From Engraulis encrasicolus (taxonomy: Eukaryota; Chordata; Actinopteri; Clupeiformes; Engraulidae), in NCBI RefSeq assembly GCF_034702125.1, contig NC_085878.1, forward strand, positions 18,477,557 through 18,541,556: 64,000 nt of DNA. The letters run 5' to 3'. Below the pieces are notes generated by a model that was not told the origin of the DNA, ran no database searches, and was given only the letters and a program-made list of their open reading frames with translations. Made by a program: the position numbers and the translations under genes. Each line of letters begins with the position of its first letter. Within the stretch, counting starts at the first letter, position 1. Below, piece by piece: positions 47,518-59,070 of this stretch.

Positions 47518-47908
47518 TCAGCTTAATTTAATTATGTAAAAATGTGTATCTGCTTGTAACATCAAGTCATGTCAACTGCTTGTGTTACTAGAGGTTCACT
47601 GGGGCCTCCCTGCATGTGGCCCACATTGCCTTCAAATCAGTGCCCTCCCTCACTTCCTCCCTTTCGTACGTTAGAGAGAAATACAAACAATGTAACCCTC
47701 AAGTCATCCTGTCCTCTTCCTTTGTCGTTCCCTCTGCGAAAACACTGTGTACTTTTCCTCTCATTCACAGTGTTATGCATCAGTGTGTTTCTAGACTATG
47801 TAAGCAATTGCAGTTTTCACCAAATCTAGATCTTTAATGTCAATGCTGTAGTCTAACACTTGAAAGAAAAATAAATGCAATCATATGCGCAGGATCCCAC
47901 TTTAATGG
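47118..47908. other. Intergenic, with (CTTT)n repeat
   Basis: Between the KIFC3 promoter side and the CNGB1 3' end. A CTTT tetranucleotide repeat occupies about 47457-47520. Nothing else recognised. Confidence 0.6.
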
Positions 47909-47914
47909 TTTATT
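47909..47914 (-). terminator. CNGB1: Candidate CNGB1 polyadenylation signal
   Basis: The plus strand tttatt is AATAAA on the minus strand, about 1.26 kb past the CNGB1 stop. Plausible as the transcript end; unproven. Confidence 0.35.
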
Positions 47915-48352
47915 AGCATTATACAAAATGTTCTTTTCGTAAAGCCATCATGTATGCCTATACCATGAACTGGCCTGAAAACTCAGTGAGAAGAGAACAA
48001 TCAGTGCGAGTCATTTGCAATCACGTGATAGACTTTAGAGTGTGTAAAAGGCTACATCACTGACATTGATTTTCGCTGGCATAGTGGGAATCCTTTGACT
48101 AACATTCCATTCCTGCTACCGCCATAATGCTATTGCTATCCAGTTAGTTAGCAGCCTTCAGAACATCAATGTCCCTAGAACTCAGAAGTACAATGACAAA
48201 CACTGTAGTATAATGTTTTTAAAAAATGTCTATAACCTTTGTCAACACCCTTAGCAGCCGATTATAATAAGCTACAACATCGAGACAAGTTACACACAAT
48301 CAGAAATCCATGAAGCCCTCTAGGGAGGAGTCATTGATGTTTCCCTTTAATG

Positions 48353-48357
<5 letters not shown>

Positions 48358-48451
<94 letters not shown>

Positions 48452-48508
48452 CCCATGTGTTTGTGTGCGCGCGCACGCACACGTACAATGTGTGTGTGTG
48501 TGTGTGTG
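48358..48508. repeat. (GT)n with GC-alternating interruptions
   Basis: GT tract at 48358-48445 followed by GCGCGCGC and a second GT run to 48508; alternating purine-pyrimidine throughout. Confidence 0.95.
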
Positions 48509-48783
48509 TGAGTGCGCGCGGCATGCGCACAATGTGATTTCTGTATGTGCTGTAAGGGAATTTGAGGTTTGCCTTTTGAGTGGTGTGTGCAATAATACAA
48601 AAAAATCTTTTTTTCAATCAAATGTAGAGCAACTAAGGCCATTGAGAGCCTGACACGTATGTCTAGGGCAGGGATGTGGCAGTATGACAGAACAAGCAGA
48701 GTAGTAGACCTGGAGTTAGAGACTGGACAGCATATTGATCCCCCAAATGGGTGATACATGACTAATGGGTATAAGGATTTTAT

Positions 48784-48908
<125 letters not shown>

Positions 48909-49176
48909 TATAACAGGGCATTGTACAAGTCCATGCCATTCTCAGTCACCCAAGTCCGCATAGTAAACGTTCTGTTCTTCACCCACATAATGGGTTGCGG
49001 CATTCTACATTTTTGTGGGGTGTGGCGTTGTGATGTCATCAGGTGATGTCATTTCCTGTGATTACTTGCAATTGAACTCTGATTCTTTCTTCCCTCATTC
49101 CATTTTTTCCTAATTTTCCCTTGTTTTCTGATGTCCTTTTCTTCTTTTCTCTTTTGCTCTGCTCTTCTCATTTTTC

Positions 49177-49365
49177 CTACTTTTTCTGCTCCGCTCCCTT
49201 TTCCACAGACAGGACCTCCTCCCCCTCGCGGCGCGGGGTCATGCGGATCAACATGCTGCTATCGGCCGTCTCGGCCACTGTGTCATCTGTCTCCTGGGCC
49301 ATGGTCTTTGGTATGGGCGAGCGCTTACGCACGGGGGTCTGGGGTGGCTGGCTTGTGGAGGGCAG
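49177..49365 (-). CDS. CNGB1: CNGB1 exon n15, C-terminus and stop
   Basis: Acceptor CTTCCCTTCCAG; encodes a Pro-rich linker, [20 protein letters not shown], and [20 protein letters not shown], ending EQKK and TAG at 49179-49177. The ending is like the ICMSPGPEPGEQILSV end of human CNGB1 (from memory). Confidence 0.9.
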   Translation of the reverse strand: MPSTSQPPQTPVRKRSPIPKTMAQETDDTVAETADSSMLIRMTPRREGEEVLSVEKGAEQKK

Positions 49366-52300
49366 CTGGAAGGGAAGGAAGAAGGTGAGGTGGAATTGGA
49401 CAAAAAAAGAGAGAGGGGCAGATCAGAAAGGTTACTTGAAGAGTCTGTTAATACATGTGCAACGGCAGGTTCACGATAAACATTATCATATGGTTATTAA
49501 AGGTATATTGTGCAGGAAATGGTCAAAAAAGGTACTTCAACTATGCTGCTCATTGAAACTGGGTTTCCTGTACCTATTACCAAATTTGATCTTTTCATGA
49601 AAGTTAACCAAGTAGTAAACTAATATTTTCTAGTACGCCCCAAGTGGCTATTTCTGGAAATTCAAAATGGTGGACCATGGAGAAGATCCCCCTTTTCATG
49701 TATGAAAAATGTTGTTTTTTTTTCCAGTCATAACGAATACTTTGAATTTGATGGTGGTGGTAAGTATTCATGATAAATGTAACATTAGTGAATGGGTAGC
49801 ATGAATTCTGGAAATAAACATCTAAAAATCTTACACAGTGTACCTTTAATGGTTAGGGTTAGGGTTAAAATGTGTTTTTGTATGTAAAATTGAAGGGAGC
49901 AGGTGGAAAACTAGGTAAGATGTTGTTGGGTTGTAGGCTACAGGCTGCAACACAGTTTGTTCAATTGAATCTGTGTTTGGAGGCAGATAGTCTGGTTTTA
50001 CCATACCCTCCTACTAACTTGTAATTTCATAGAGGGTCTGGACCTGCACATTTTAGCACTGATTTCAGGTCGGAGGCATGAACTGTGCTGAAGATTGCAA
50101 TGATCAGATCTATTTTTACCCAACTGCAAATGCTCACGCCATTGTCAAACTACAATCAGCTAAACTATTATGCTAATGCAGAAAAAAATCCAAAGAGTGG
50201 GAGGAGTTCCCGGTTTTTCAGGAGCTCAGAAAGTACTTGCATTGCTCTTGACCTGACTAGTAGGTCGCTGTAGGTGTTGCGTCACTTGGAGGGCACAGCC
50301 TGGCTAGAGATGCCATGCTCCTTTAGGATACTTTACCATGGGTTCAGAGTGGAGTGATGTAGTGGAGACCGCTTAGTCTGAGACCAAGACATCACCAAGA
50401 CCAAGACCAAGACAGACATGTCGAGAGACCAGTTGCGGTTCTAGACCAAAATTACCAGGGGGGCAGAGAGGGGCCGATTTGTTTTGAGGGGGGCCCTTAT
50501 ACCTTATTATTCGACCTTAGCTTCTGCCAAATATCTTTTTCTAAACCCTGTGTTGCCTAAAAACCTGCAAAAACACCTGCTTCAGCATCTCAAGCACATA
50601 AAAAGCATGCAATTAATTGTATTAAAAGCCAAGAACCTCATTTTGCATTCATTCTGCTCTAACATACCAATTCAAAAAAAGAAATACATTAAATGTCAAA
50701 TTTCATGAGCCTAAAGCTACATCATGCAGCTCCTGCCACTAGGGTCTATTATGCACTACACAGTAGCCGGCATCAATGGGTTAATCAGCTTTTCATTATA
50801 TTTCAAGCATTAAACATAACAGTTCTTTTTTCAATATTCCATGCTAGATTCATCATTAATCCAATCATTAGTCTTCTTTTAATTAAGTAGTAAGTGAAAA
50901 AAGAAAAAAGAAAATTCACATACAGTGTGTAGTCCTCATTGCACTCTAGTAAGGGAGGAACAAGAAAGTAAGGACAATAGGAAATAAAAAGAAATCCCAT
51001 GATGCACTTCCCTGAAACTTAAGTCTACATCAACAATATTCTCCAATTGTGAAACCTTGCAAATCAGTCTACAAAAGCATTAAGGTCCAAAGCCTGAAAC
51101 CTTGTTCATTCTATACTGAGAAATGTAACAAGGACCCCCTCAGTCCTGAGCCCGGGACAATGGACCCCCTTAGTCCCTTCCTATGTGTGTTGCGCTTGGA
51201 GTCCGTTAATGCAAGTTGCGTTCTGCGCCCTTCGCGGCAGTGTTAAGTCATTCATTTCTATATCATTGGCTGCTCGGCGCAGGGGCCATAGGCTGGGCCA
51301 GGAACAATTCTACAGTGGCCCTGGCCCACCCTGGCCCCTGTCTAAAACTGCCCCTGGTCGAAACCAAGACCAAGTTCGAGACCAAGACCAAGACAGGGCG
51401 GAACCAAGTCAAGCCCGAAAACACACTAGCCCTAGCCAGCATCTGAAGCACATAAAAGCATGAAATTAATTGTATTAAAAGCCAAGAACCTAATTTTGCA
51501 TTAGAACATGTTCATTCAGCTCTAACATCCCAAATTTCTTAATTTAAAAAATAAGTCAAATTTCACAAGCCTAAAGCTAGATAATGCTGCTTCTGGCGTT
51601 AGGGTCTATTATGCACTACATAGTAGCTATTCATTATTTATTAAGCATTAAACATTACAGTTATTTTTCAATATTTCATGCTAGATTCATCATCAATCCA
51701 ATCATTAATCATCTCACTGTATTAAATGAAAAAAGAAAAAAGAAATTCACATACAGTGCGTAGTCCTCTTTGCACTCTAGTAAGGGAGGAACAAGAAAGT
51801 AAGGAAAATAGAAAATAAAAAGAAATCCCATGATGTACTTGCCTGAAACTTTAGTCTACAACAACAATATTCTCCAATTGTGACACCTTGCAAAACAGTC
51901 TACAAAAACATTAAGGTCTAACGCCTTAATGTAACAAGGACCCAATTCTGTGCCCCCTCAGTCCTGAGCCCGGGACAATGGACCCCCTTAGTCCCTTCCT
52001 GTGTTTGTGTGTTTTGCGCTTGGAGTCCGTCAATGCAAGTTGCAAATTCGTTCTGCGCCCTTCGCAGCAGTGTTAAGTCATTCATTTCTATATCATTGGC
52101 TGCTCACAGGAGCTGTAGGCTGGGCCATGAACAATTCTATAGGGGCCCTGGCCCACCCTGGCCCCTGCCTGAAACTGCCCCTGGTCGAGATCAAGACCAA
52201 GTCGAGACCTAGACCAAGACAGGGTGAAACCATGTCAAGCCCGAAAACACACTAGCCCTAGAGTGCTAGAGACTGCAATCACACACTAGTGTGGATTGAA

Positions 52301-55300
52301 GGACAAAAGTAGGCTACCATAATTAGGTTTTACTCTATGGCCTAAAATGGACATGCTTTAATATGAACAAGACACAATATTCAAGACAGGACATTTTTCA
52401 ACATTGTGTCATGGTAAGGTTTTGTGGTGAGCCAAAACCAAAGCAAGTGAAGACCAAGACAAGAACAAGAACACGGAAAAATGCTCCTGAGATCAGTCTC
52501 AAGACCAAGACCGGTCATACTATCAGAGTGAAAGGACTTCAATGGGAAAAATTAAAAAGTCACAGCACTTTAGGACACCGGAATTGATCCCATTTTTTGC
52601 ATTGGTGACGCGTAGAATGATTTATCTCGGTTACCATATTTCAAATCTTTCTTGTAGTCTTCAAGAGGTATATAAACTAGAATACCACACCACATCAACC
52701 AGAACTGAAGAAGCTCCTTGGAATGAGGAGTGAAGAGTCTACCAGCACAAAGAAGAGGTCCAGTTGTTTACAGTTAAACTGTTTGGAAAACAGGACCTGG
52801 ATGAATGATTATTAAGCTTTTGTGTGCATCTTTCAAAGTTGTCAACCTGCTAAATGGCAATGTGTCGAGAAGTCCAATTGATCTGATACAATTTCTGCTA
52901 CTGTCTACAAGTAGGATTTCTGTATGAATTACATATTTTGACCCAAGTTTACAAGGAAGTATGGTCAGTTCACATCCATGTTGTCCCCCACTTTGAGGCG
53001 TGGTGCACCAAAGCCACATGCGGCGACATCACGCCGGTTATGTATACTCAATGACGTCAACCCTCCCTCCCCCATTCCCCTCCCACCTGCTTGCTGATTA
53101 GACAAGATGGAACGCCTCCTCCTGTTAAGTCGAGTCAAATGAGATCATGCGTCACGTGTCAGGAAATGGTAATTGAGGTGAAGCTTACAGAAGGTTAAGG
53201 CCAGGCCAGGAGCCAGTAAAGGTTGCACATGTACTGTGCCACTTCTCTTTTTCTGTCTTTGACAAAAGATGCGTACCTCCAAGCCTCCAGCCTCCTCTTT
53301 TTCTTTCAGCTTGGCAAAGGTGCCTTTGATTCCCGCCTGTTCGGTGACGACCAGGGCAGCTTTGAAGAGCTTGGGCGTCTCTGAGGGTGGTGGGATTACT
53401 TCTTCCGCTTTCTTGCCCTCTGCTGTTTCCGGTTTCTTGTCCTTTGTCAACATTTTCCTGTGGAGCAATGACAAGGGTGAAGGTAACATGTTGTCATACC
53501 TGATGTTCAAAGTTGGACATTGGATGCAGAAAAAAGACCGCCACCGCCCGCCACCACCACAACCATACACTCAGACATACACACACACACACACAATCCC
53601 CAGTTGTTCCTAAATTGAACGCAGAAGTGAAGAACACTCACAGTCATGAGGCACACATCCACCTAAATAACAGAGCTCTCATTCCCTCTCTGTCTGGAAA
53701 CACAACAGGACAGGGCACCAGCAAGCTAAGTATGGCAGGGAGGGAAGGGCAGAGCGGTAGCGTTTGCTGTGCCTGCGGCTGACTGATCACATGATTGAGA
53801 GATCTGGAGGTGTGATGGAAAGCAGAGCGAGAGGATTTGCACGTGTTTTAGCCCCCATGCAGGCTTGTGTAAGCATGAGCGTGTGTGTCAGTGTGTGTGT
53901 TTAGTACTGTAAGTAGGTAGCGGTAGGTGAGCTGGGAACCCTAAGCTGAGGCTCGGGAGGTTGGGTCAGGTTGGGTTGGGTTAGGTGGAGCACCCAGCTT
54001 CCTCACTTGGCCTTCTTGCGGAGAAGCTTCTGGGACTCTGGATAGTTCTCCAGAATTGCTGCCAGGTCCTTCTTATCCAGAATCATCAAGTTGGCAAAGC
54101 CGTGAGCCTTGACGTTCGCTGTTCGCCTGTTGCCGCCGGCTCCTGCTAAAAGACTAGACAGACAGACAGACAGACAGACGGACACAGGCATATTTTTACA
54201 ATAACACAGCAACTCACACTCACAGACACCTCATCGAACAGGAAGACATGCAGTGTTGAAGAAGTAAAAACATTCCGCCACACACTGCATCTTCAAGTCT
54301 GAATCAGCTCACTAATCCTCTCGAGCTACTTAGTGAAGTCAACATGTGTTAAGACTACAGGCAGACAGACAGAGGATGGTATATGGCAGAACTTTTAACC
54401 TTCTAGACTAGTGCTGCCTCATTCAGCACTTCGGCAATGTGTGTATCAAACGCTCACCTGATTTCCCCAAACACAGAGCCTGCTTTGATGGTCACAAACA
54501 CGATCTTCAGGTCAGGGCCGCCCACCACCTGTACTTCTCCTGCTTTAATGATGTACATTTCACGACCAATCTCCCCCTATGGAGTGACAAGCATCCAACA
54601 CGTGTTATAATTCGTCTTTTTCACAAAGATGTCAAAATAGTTCAATTTCAAAATGAAGCCGGTATAAACGACAACTGGGTTCAGGCAGAAAACCACAAAA
54701 ACAGTGGCGAGTAAGTTTATGTCTAGGCCACTGGATGCAACTTATTCACTAAGTTTTTACTTGAAAATGTGTGAATACTATATGAAGTGGTACATTAATC
54801 AAGGACAAGACTTAAAATGCTGGGCTTAATAGCTACTTAAATCATATGAGTCAATTTAACACGTTTTTAAAACCAGTTCATATTAGTTAGGTAAATATTT
54901 AGCTACACATTTCAAATATCGCCCTTGCATAGTGCTTTGATAGACATTTTCATAAAATCAAGCCATTTTTAGACAGAGGTGAGCCCCTTCTCCATTCATT
55001 GACATTGCACAGGTCTTCCTCCAAAAAATGGCCACCACATTGTTGCAACAATTTGGGGCGTGACCACTTTGATCCTTTTTCTATACTATGTGGTCCACAC
55101 TATCAGCAAAGATGTTGTTTTACTGCCACATATAGGATGATTTGCATATCACCTTGTTGTATCACATTATGTTCATGCAAGCAGCGTCATCCCCAAATGA
55201 AGATGGCTGTAATCAAATCGAGACAGTTGTTCCAATAGACAGGTAGTCAACACAAGGGAGTCAATGGCCGCGTTCTTGATTGCACATTTCTGTGCAGTTC

Positions 55301-58300
55301 GCGCAGCACGCATGCGCAATGCCACATTACGATGCATTCTGGTTAGACAATTGCACATGCACCGCACCGCCACAAACGCAGCCAATGTGACACGTAGTGT
55401 TCTACACCTATGGATGATAGCAAGGATTTTACAATAACTGCCTAAAGCATTACATTTACCTTTTTACAGACGAAGTCCCCTGGGAGGTAGACAACAGACT
55501 TCAGCCTTGTAAGCATATCAAAAATCAACTGCCTGTCACAGCCCTGCGGAAGCCAGAATGGAGATATGACAGTTAGTTGTGTTTGTAACATAATTAATTA
55601 GCATTTTATTCTTGAAATCTTTCTGCATGATGCTCTGATTCAGTGCTTCACCTGAAAGAGGGCAACTTTACTGACGGTGGCAAAGTTCACATCCTCTGCA
55701 ATATCGAGCCTCATCTTATGTGGTAGCTGCATGAGTAATTCCTGCTCGTCTAGAGGGATAAACAAAGAACGTATTGGCAAAGGTGAAAGGCAGGGATTAA
55801 AGTTTTCCGTCGCTACGACGGAATTCCGTCAACTGGATTTTCGTTTGGACGGATTTCCGTCCGTATAATTTATGTCAATTAATTTACAATTTTTACTTTC
55901 CAACTGAACTCAAATCGAGAGCACTCCTGGTCATGAGAAGGGGACGAGATGTTTGGTGTACGGATTTAGTTATACACTCCACCATTGGCGGTGTGATACA
56001 ACATTCACTCATCAGTAGCCTAGTTTTGGGTCATCCCCTGTTCTTCCGTGTTCCAAAAAAAAGTACACGAGCGGTCAACAATTCTGTGGCAGCGCAGCGC
56101 GAGAAAAAAAATAGCCAAAATTGTTGCTGATGGCAGAAAAGAAAATAATTGTAATACATGTATAAAGTGCAGTGACGTTTCCATATCATTGCACCTGCCG
56201 TGGCAGATATTTAGAAAAAAAAATGAATAGTTTACTTCGACTGCGTAGCCTATGATGTCCTTTTCATGAAGGGGTTGCCTTTTAAGCATTGACTCTTACT
56301 AGCATTTTTCATAGCCCCAATGGGACGACTATGGCAGCTAACTAGGATTGCCTACCATGCGTTTCATCCTCAAAGTTAAGCGCGTTTGACTGGCTGCGTG
56401 TAGAGCTAGTTGTCTTTTTGACAGCGGATAATTCACAGTCTCATCTGTACTCATATCAGATTAACTTTGTTGTTGCCGATATATATACTCAAATAAGTTA
56501 AACATGGGTTGCATTTGGGTCACGGATGGGCTATCCCTGGCAGAGCCAATTTATGCCACGTCTTGTTCTGGGAAGTAGTGTTCTGATGGGTGGACTCATG
56601 GTCGATAAATGCCGTTTCGACGTTTGTTTCACTTTCAAGGCTTGTTACTGTGTGACGCTATTTCTGCTAACTGGAATAGTGTGCAGCAGCAACAGTTGTG
56701 TGTGCGCTTGTTTTTGAGTGGCTCAACGTCTGTGCTCATCTTCTCGGACTATGCGTTTCGTTTGAGTTCAATTCTAGCCTATTTGCGCACTGCGCACTCA
56801 AGACTGATGGGTGGGTGATTTGCCTTGATTCGAGTGGAAAGCTGCGCGACAAGCTTGGGGAAAGTGTGTTACTTTTTGTAAACGATGGACGTATGTCTGT
56901 GGACTGTCGTGTCTGCTGCGTACTGTCAGCTTGTAGAACACGTGCGCATAGGAAGAATCGGGGACGTTTTTTAAATCAATGGTAGGCCTAAGAGTGTGCC
57001 TGGCACCGCACATCGAGAAGCAAAAGAGTAGCCAGTAGTTTTCAAAACGGTAGAACACAGAGGTAGACATACCGCACGTTTGTAAACGCCAACAAGTTAT
57101 TTGTAACAGGATGAATACTGAAAAAGGCCTAAGGGTGAAAAACATACAAATAATTAAAGCTAGTTTTTCTCCTCTGATTGCTATGATCAGGGCTTTTAAA
57201 ATGTCAGAAATACAACTGCAAGCAATGCGCACCAGTGCTTTCACCTGAGAACAGTGTTTGCCCATTCTAATGTGAAAGACAAAATATAGACCTACTACTA
57301 CAACAAAAAAACCCCATAATGGGATCACTCACTGTATCAACACATTGTAATTCCAAGTCAATAATTCTCTGAGATCAGCTACCATTTTGAAGCAGCATTC
57401 ATTGTGAATCCATTCTGCATGATGTTGTGAACAATTCATAAACAATGGGTAGAAATAAGAGGAAATAACCAAAACATGCCCCAAATTTCAGTTCAATCTT
57501 TGCAGTCTGATATAGTATCCATTATCCCTCCATTCTCGGCCAGTTCTAGTCAATCTGGTGAGCGGCCTAGGCCTGCCCGCCCTCTTTCCTTTTTTTGTAT
57601 TTAGAAATTGGCATCTGTAAAAACATAGCATTGTAGGCCTATATCTGATTGAGAACATCTGATCTAGTACCTGGTACACTCATACTGACTCTATATAGGT
57701 CTACTGAGTGTATAATGAATATTCATTGTTCATGTGAAGTGTAAAGATTTATGTTGGTTGAAGTTCTGATTTTGTGGTACTTTTTGTGGCCCTCAAGACA
57801 TAGGCCTATTCTGCTCTAGGCGACTGCCCCGTCTGCCTATGCCGCTGGCTCTGGCACCATTCCTTGCATGTATGTTTCGTCATGAGGGCAGAGCCTGGCT
57901 ACATTGGTTTTCGTAGGGTTACGGAGTGATACTCGATCGGGTGCCTAACCGGTAAAAAAGTTCAGTCAGATTACTTTTTTTTGCTTTAATCCCTGGAAAG
58001 GTGGTGTTACAGTTAGACACAATAAAGAAATACATTGTCTCAGGTAATTACATTATCATTTTTTCAGACACACTGCCTGAGAATAACAATCAATCAAAGT
58101 TTCATTACAGACTCCAACGTACAAACGTAGACAATACAAATACAATACATAAAGTGTAACAGGTGTGAAAATCACCTCCTATTAAAAGTGTACCTGTGCA
58201 AGTTTATTATTACAAAAGACAAATAAAGAAAAGCAATATTAAAAACAGAATTAAATGTAAATGTAGTCTCTCCTACAGAAGGCACATGCACCAGTGTCTC

Positions 58301-59014
58301 AAAATATAGGATTGATATCTGACAGAACTGTATTTAGGATTGGTCAGCTCTATAATGAGGTCATTTTGGGACCCCTGCAACCTGCCTATGAATTTATACA
58401 CCAGTCCTCTCAGGGTGGTATGAAAGGTGCCATAAGCATATACTGCGGGCATTTTTCAAAACCTAGTGCAGTGCACTTCCAAGTGTATCAGCCTAATTAG
58501 TCACGCCCAGTGATTGGATACTCTTTGGTGAACTCTACGGAATATCCAATCACTGAGTGTGACTAATTAGGCTGATATACTTGGAGGTGCACTGCACTAG
58601 GTTTTGAGAAAGGCCCTGCATGTCTAGAACAGTCACCGATGCCAATCCCGATGCTTACCCAGCATGCCTTGTGATTTCCAGGTGTAGTCATACCAGGTTT
58701 TGACCCGATTCTGGACTTCATTAGGAATGCGATAGGTGGTCATGTACTTGCTGGTGCTGTCCATGCAAGCTCTATAGTATGTGTCTCCTGCTGTGGCAGC
58801 TCCAATGACATCCCTCATCTAGAAAACACAAGCTATCAGTGAGATCTAGAGAGAGAGTAGACTAGAGTATCATTTATTGATCCCGAGGGAAATTAAGGTG
58901 TCGAGTAGCATACATACATAAACAGAAGAAGACACAAAGACATCACAAACAACATTGCACATATATCCACCATACATACAATATATTTACACACACACAC
59001 ACACACGCACACGC

Positions 59015-59070
<56 letters not shown>

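Larger units (their letters stand above)
49366..53276. other. CNGB1 intron n14-n15
   Basis: 3.9 kb holding a TTAA MITE (49497-49849) and the tandem 0.85-kb duplication (50583-52261). Other stretches, including 52.3-53.2 kb, show no gene. Confidence 0.65.
55750..58658. other. CNGB1 intron n9-n10
   Basis: 2.9 kb, mostly the element at 55791-57995, and a foldback at 58445-58619 next to the n9 donor. Confidence 0.7.

Noticed and set aside
49121..49600. 159-codon plus-strand frame over the CNGB1 last exon
   Set aside because: It is the antisense shadow of the last CNGB1 exon, which has a clear acceptor, stop and family match on the minus strand.
54146..54153. Nearer acceptor TTTTAG for CNGB1 exon n13
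   Set aside because: It breaks the frame (would give ISRSRRQQ); the CTAG eight bases earlier in the transcript restores [11 protein letters not shown].
56798..57328. 176-codon minus-strand frame inside the 2.2-kb element
   Set aside because: Cys/Phe/His-rich with no transposase motif (no DDE-like pattern, no zinc finger spacing) and no splice support. It also begins at a non-ATG codon.
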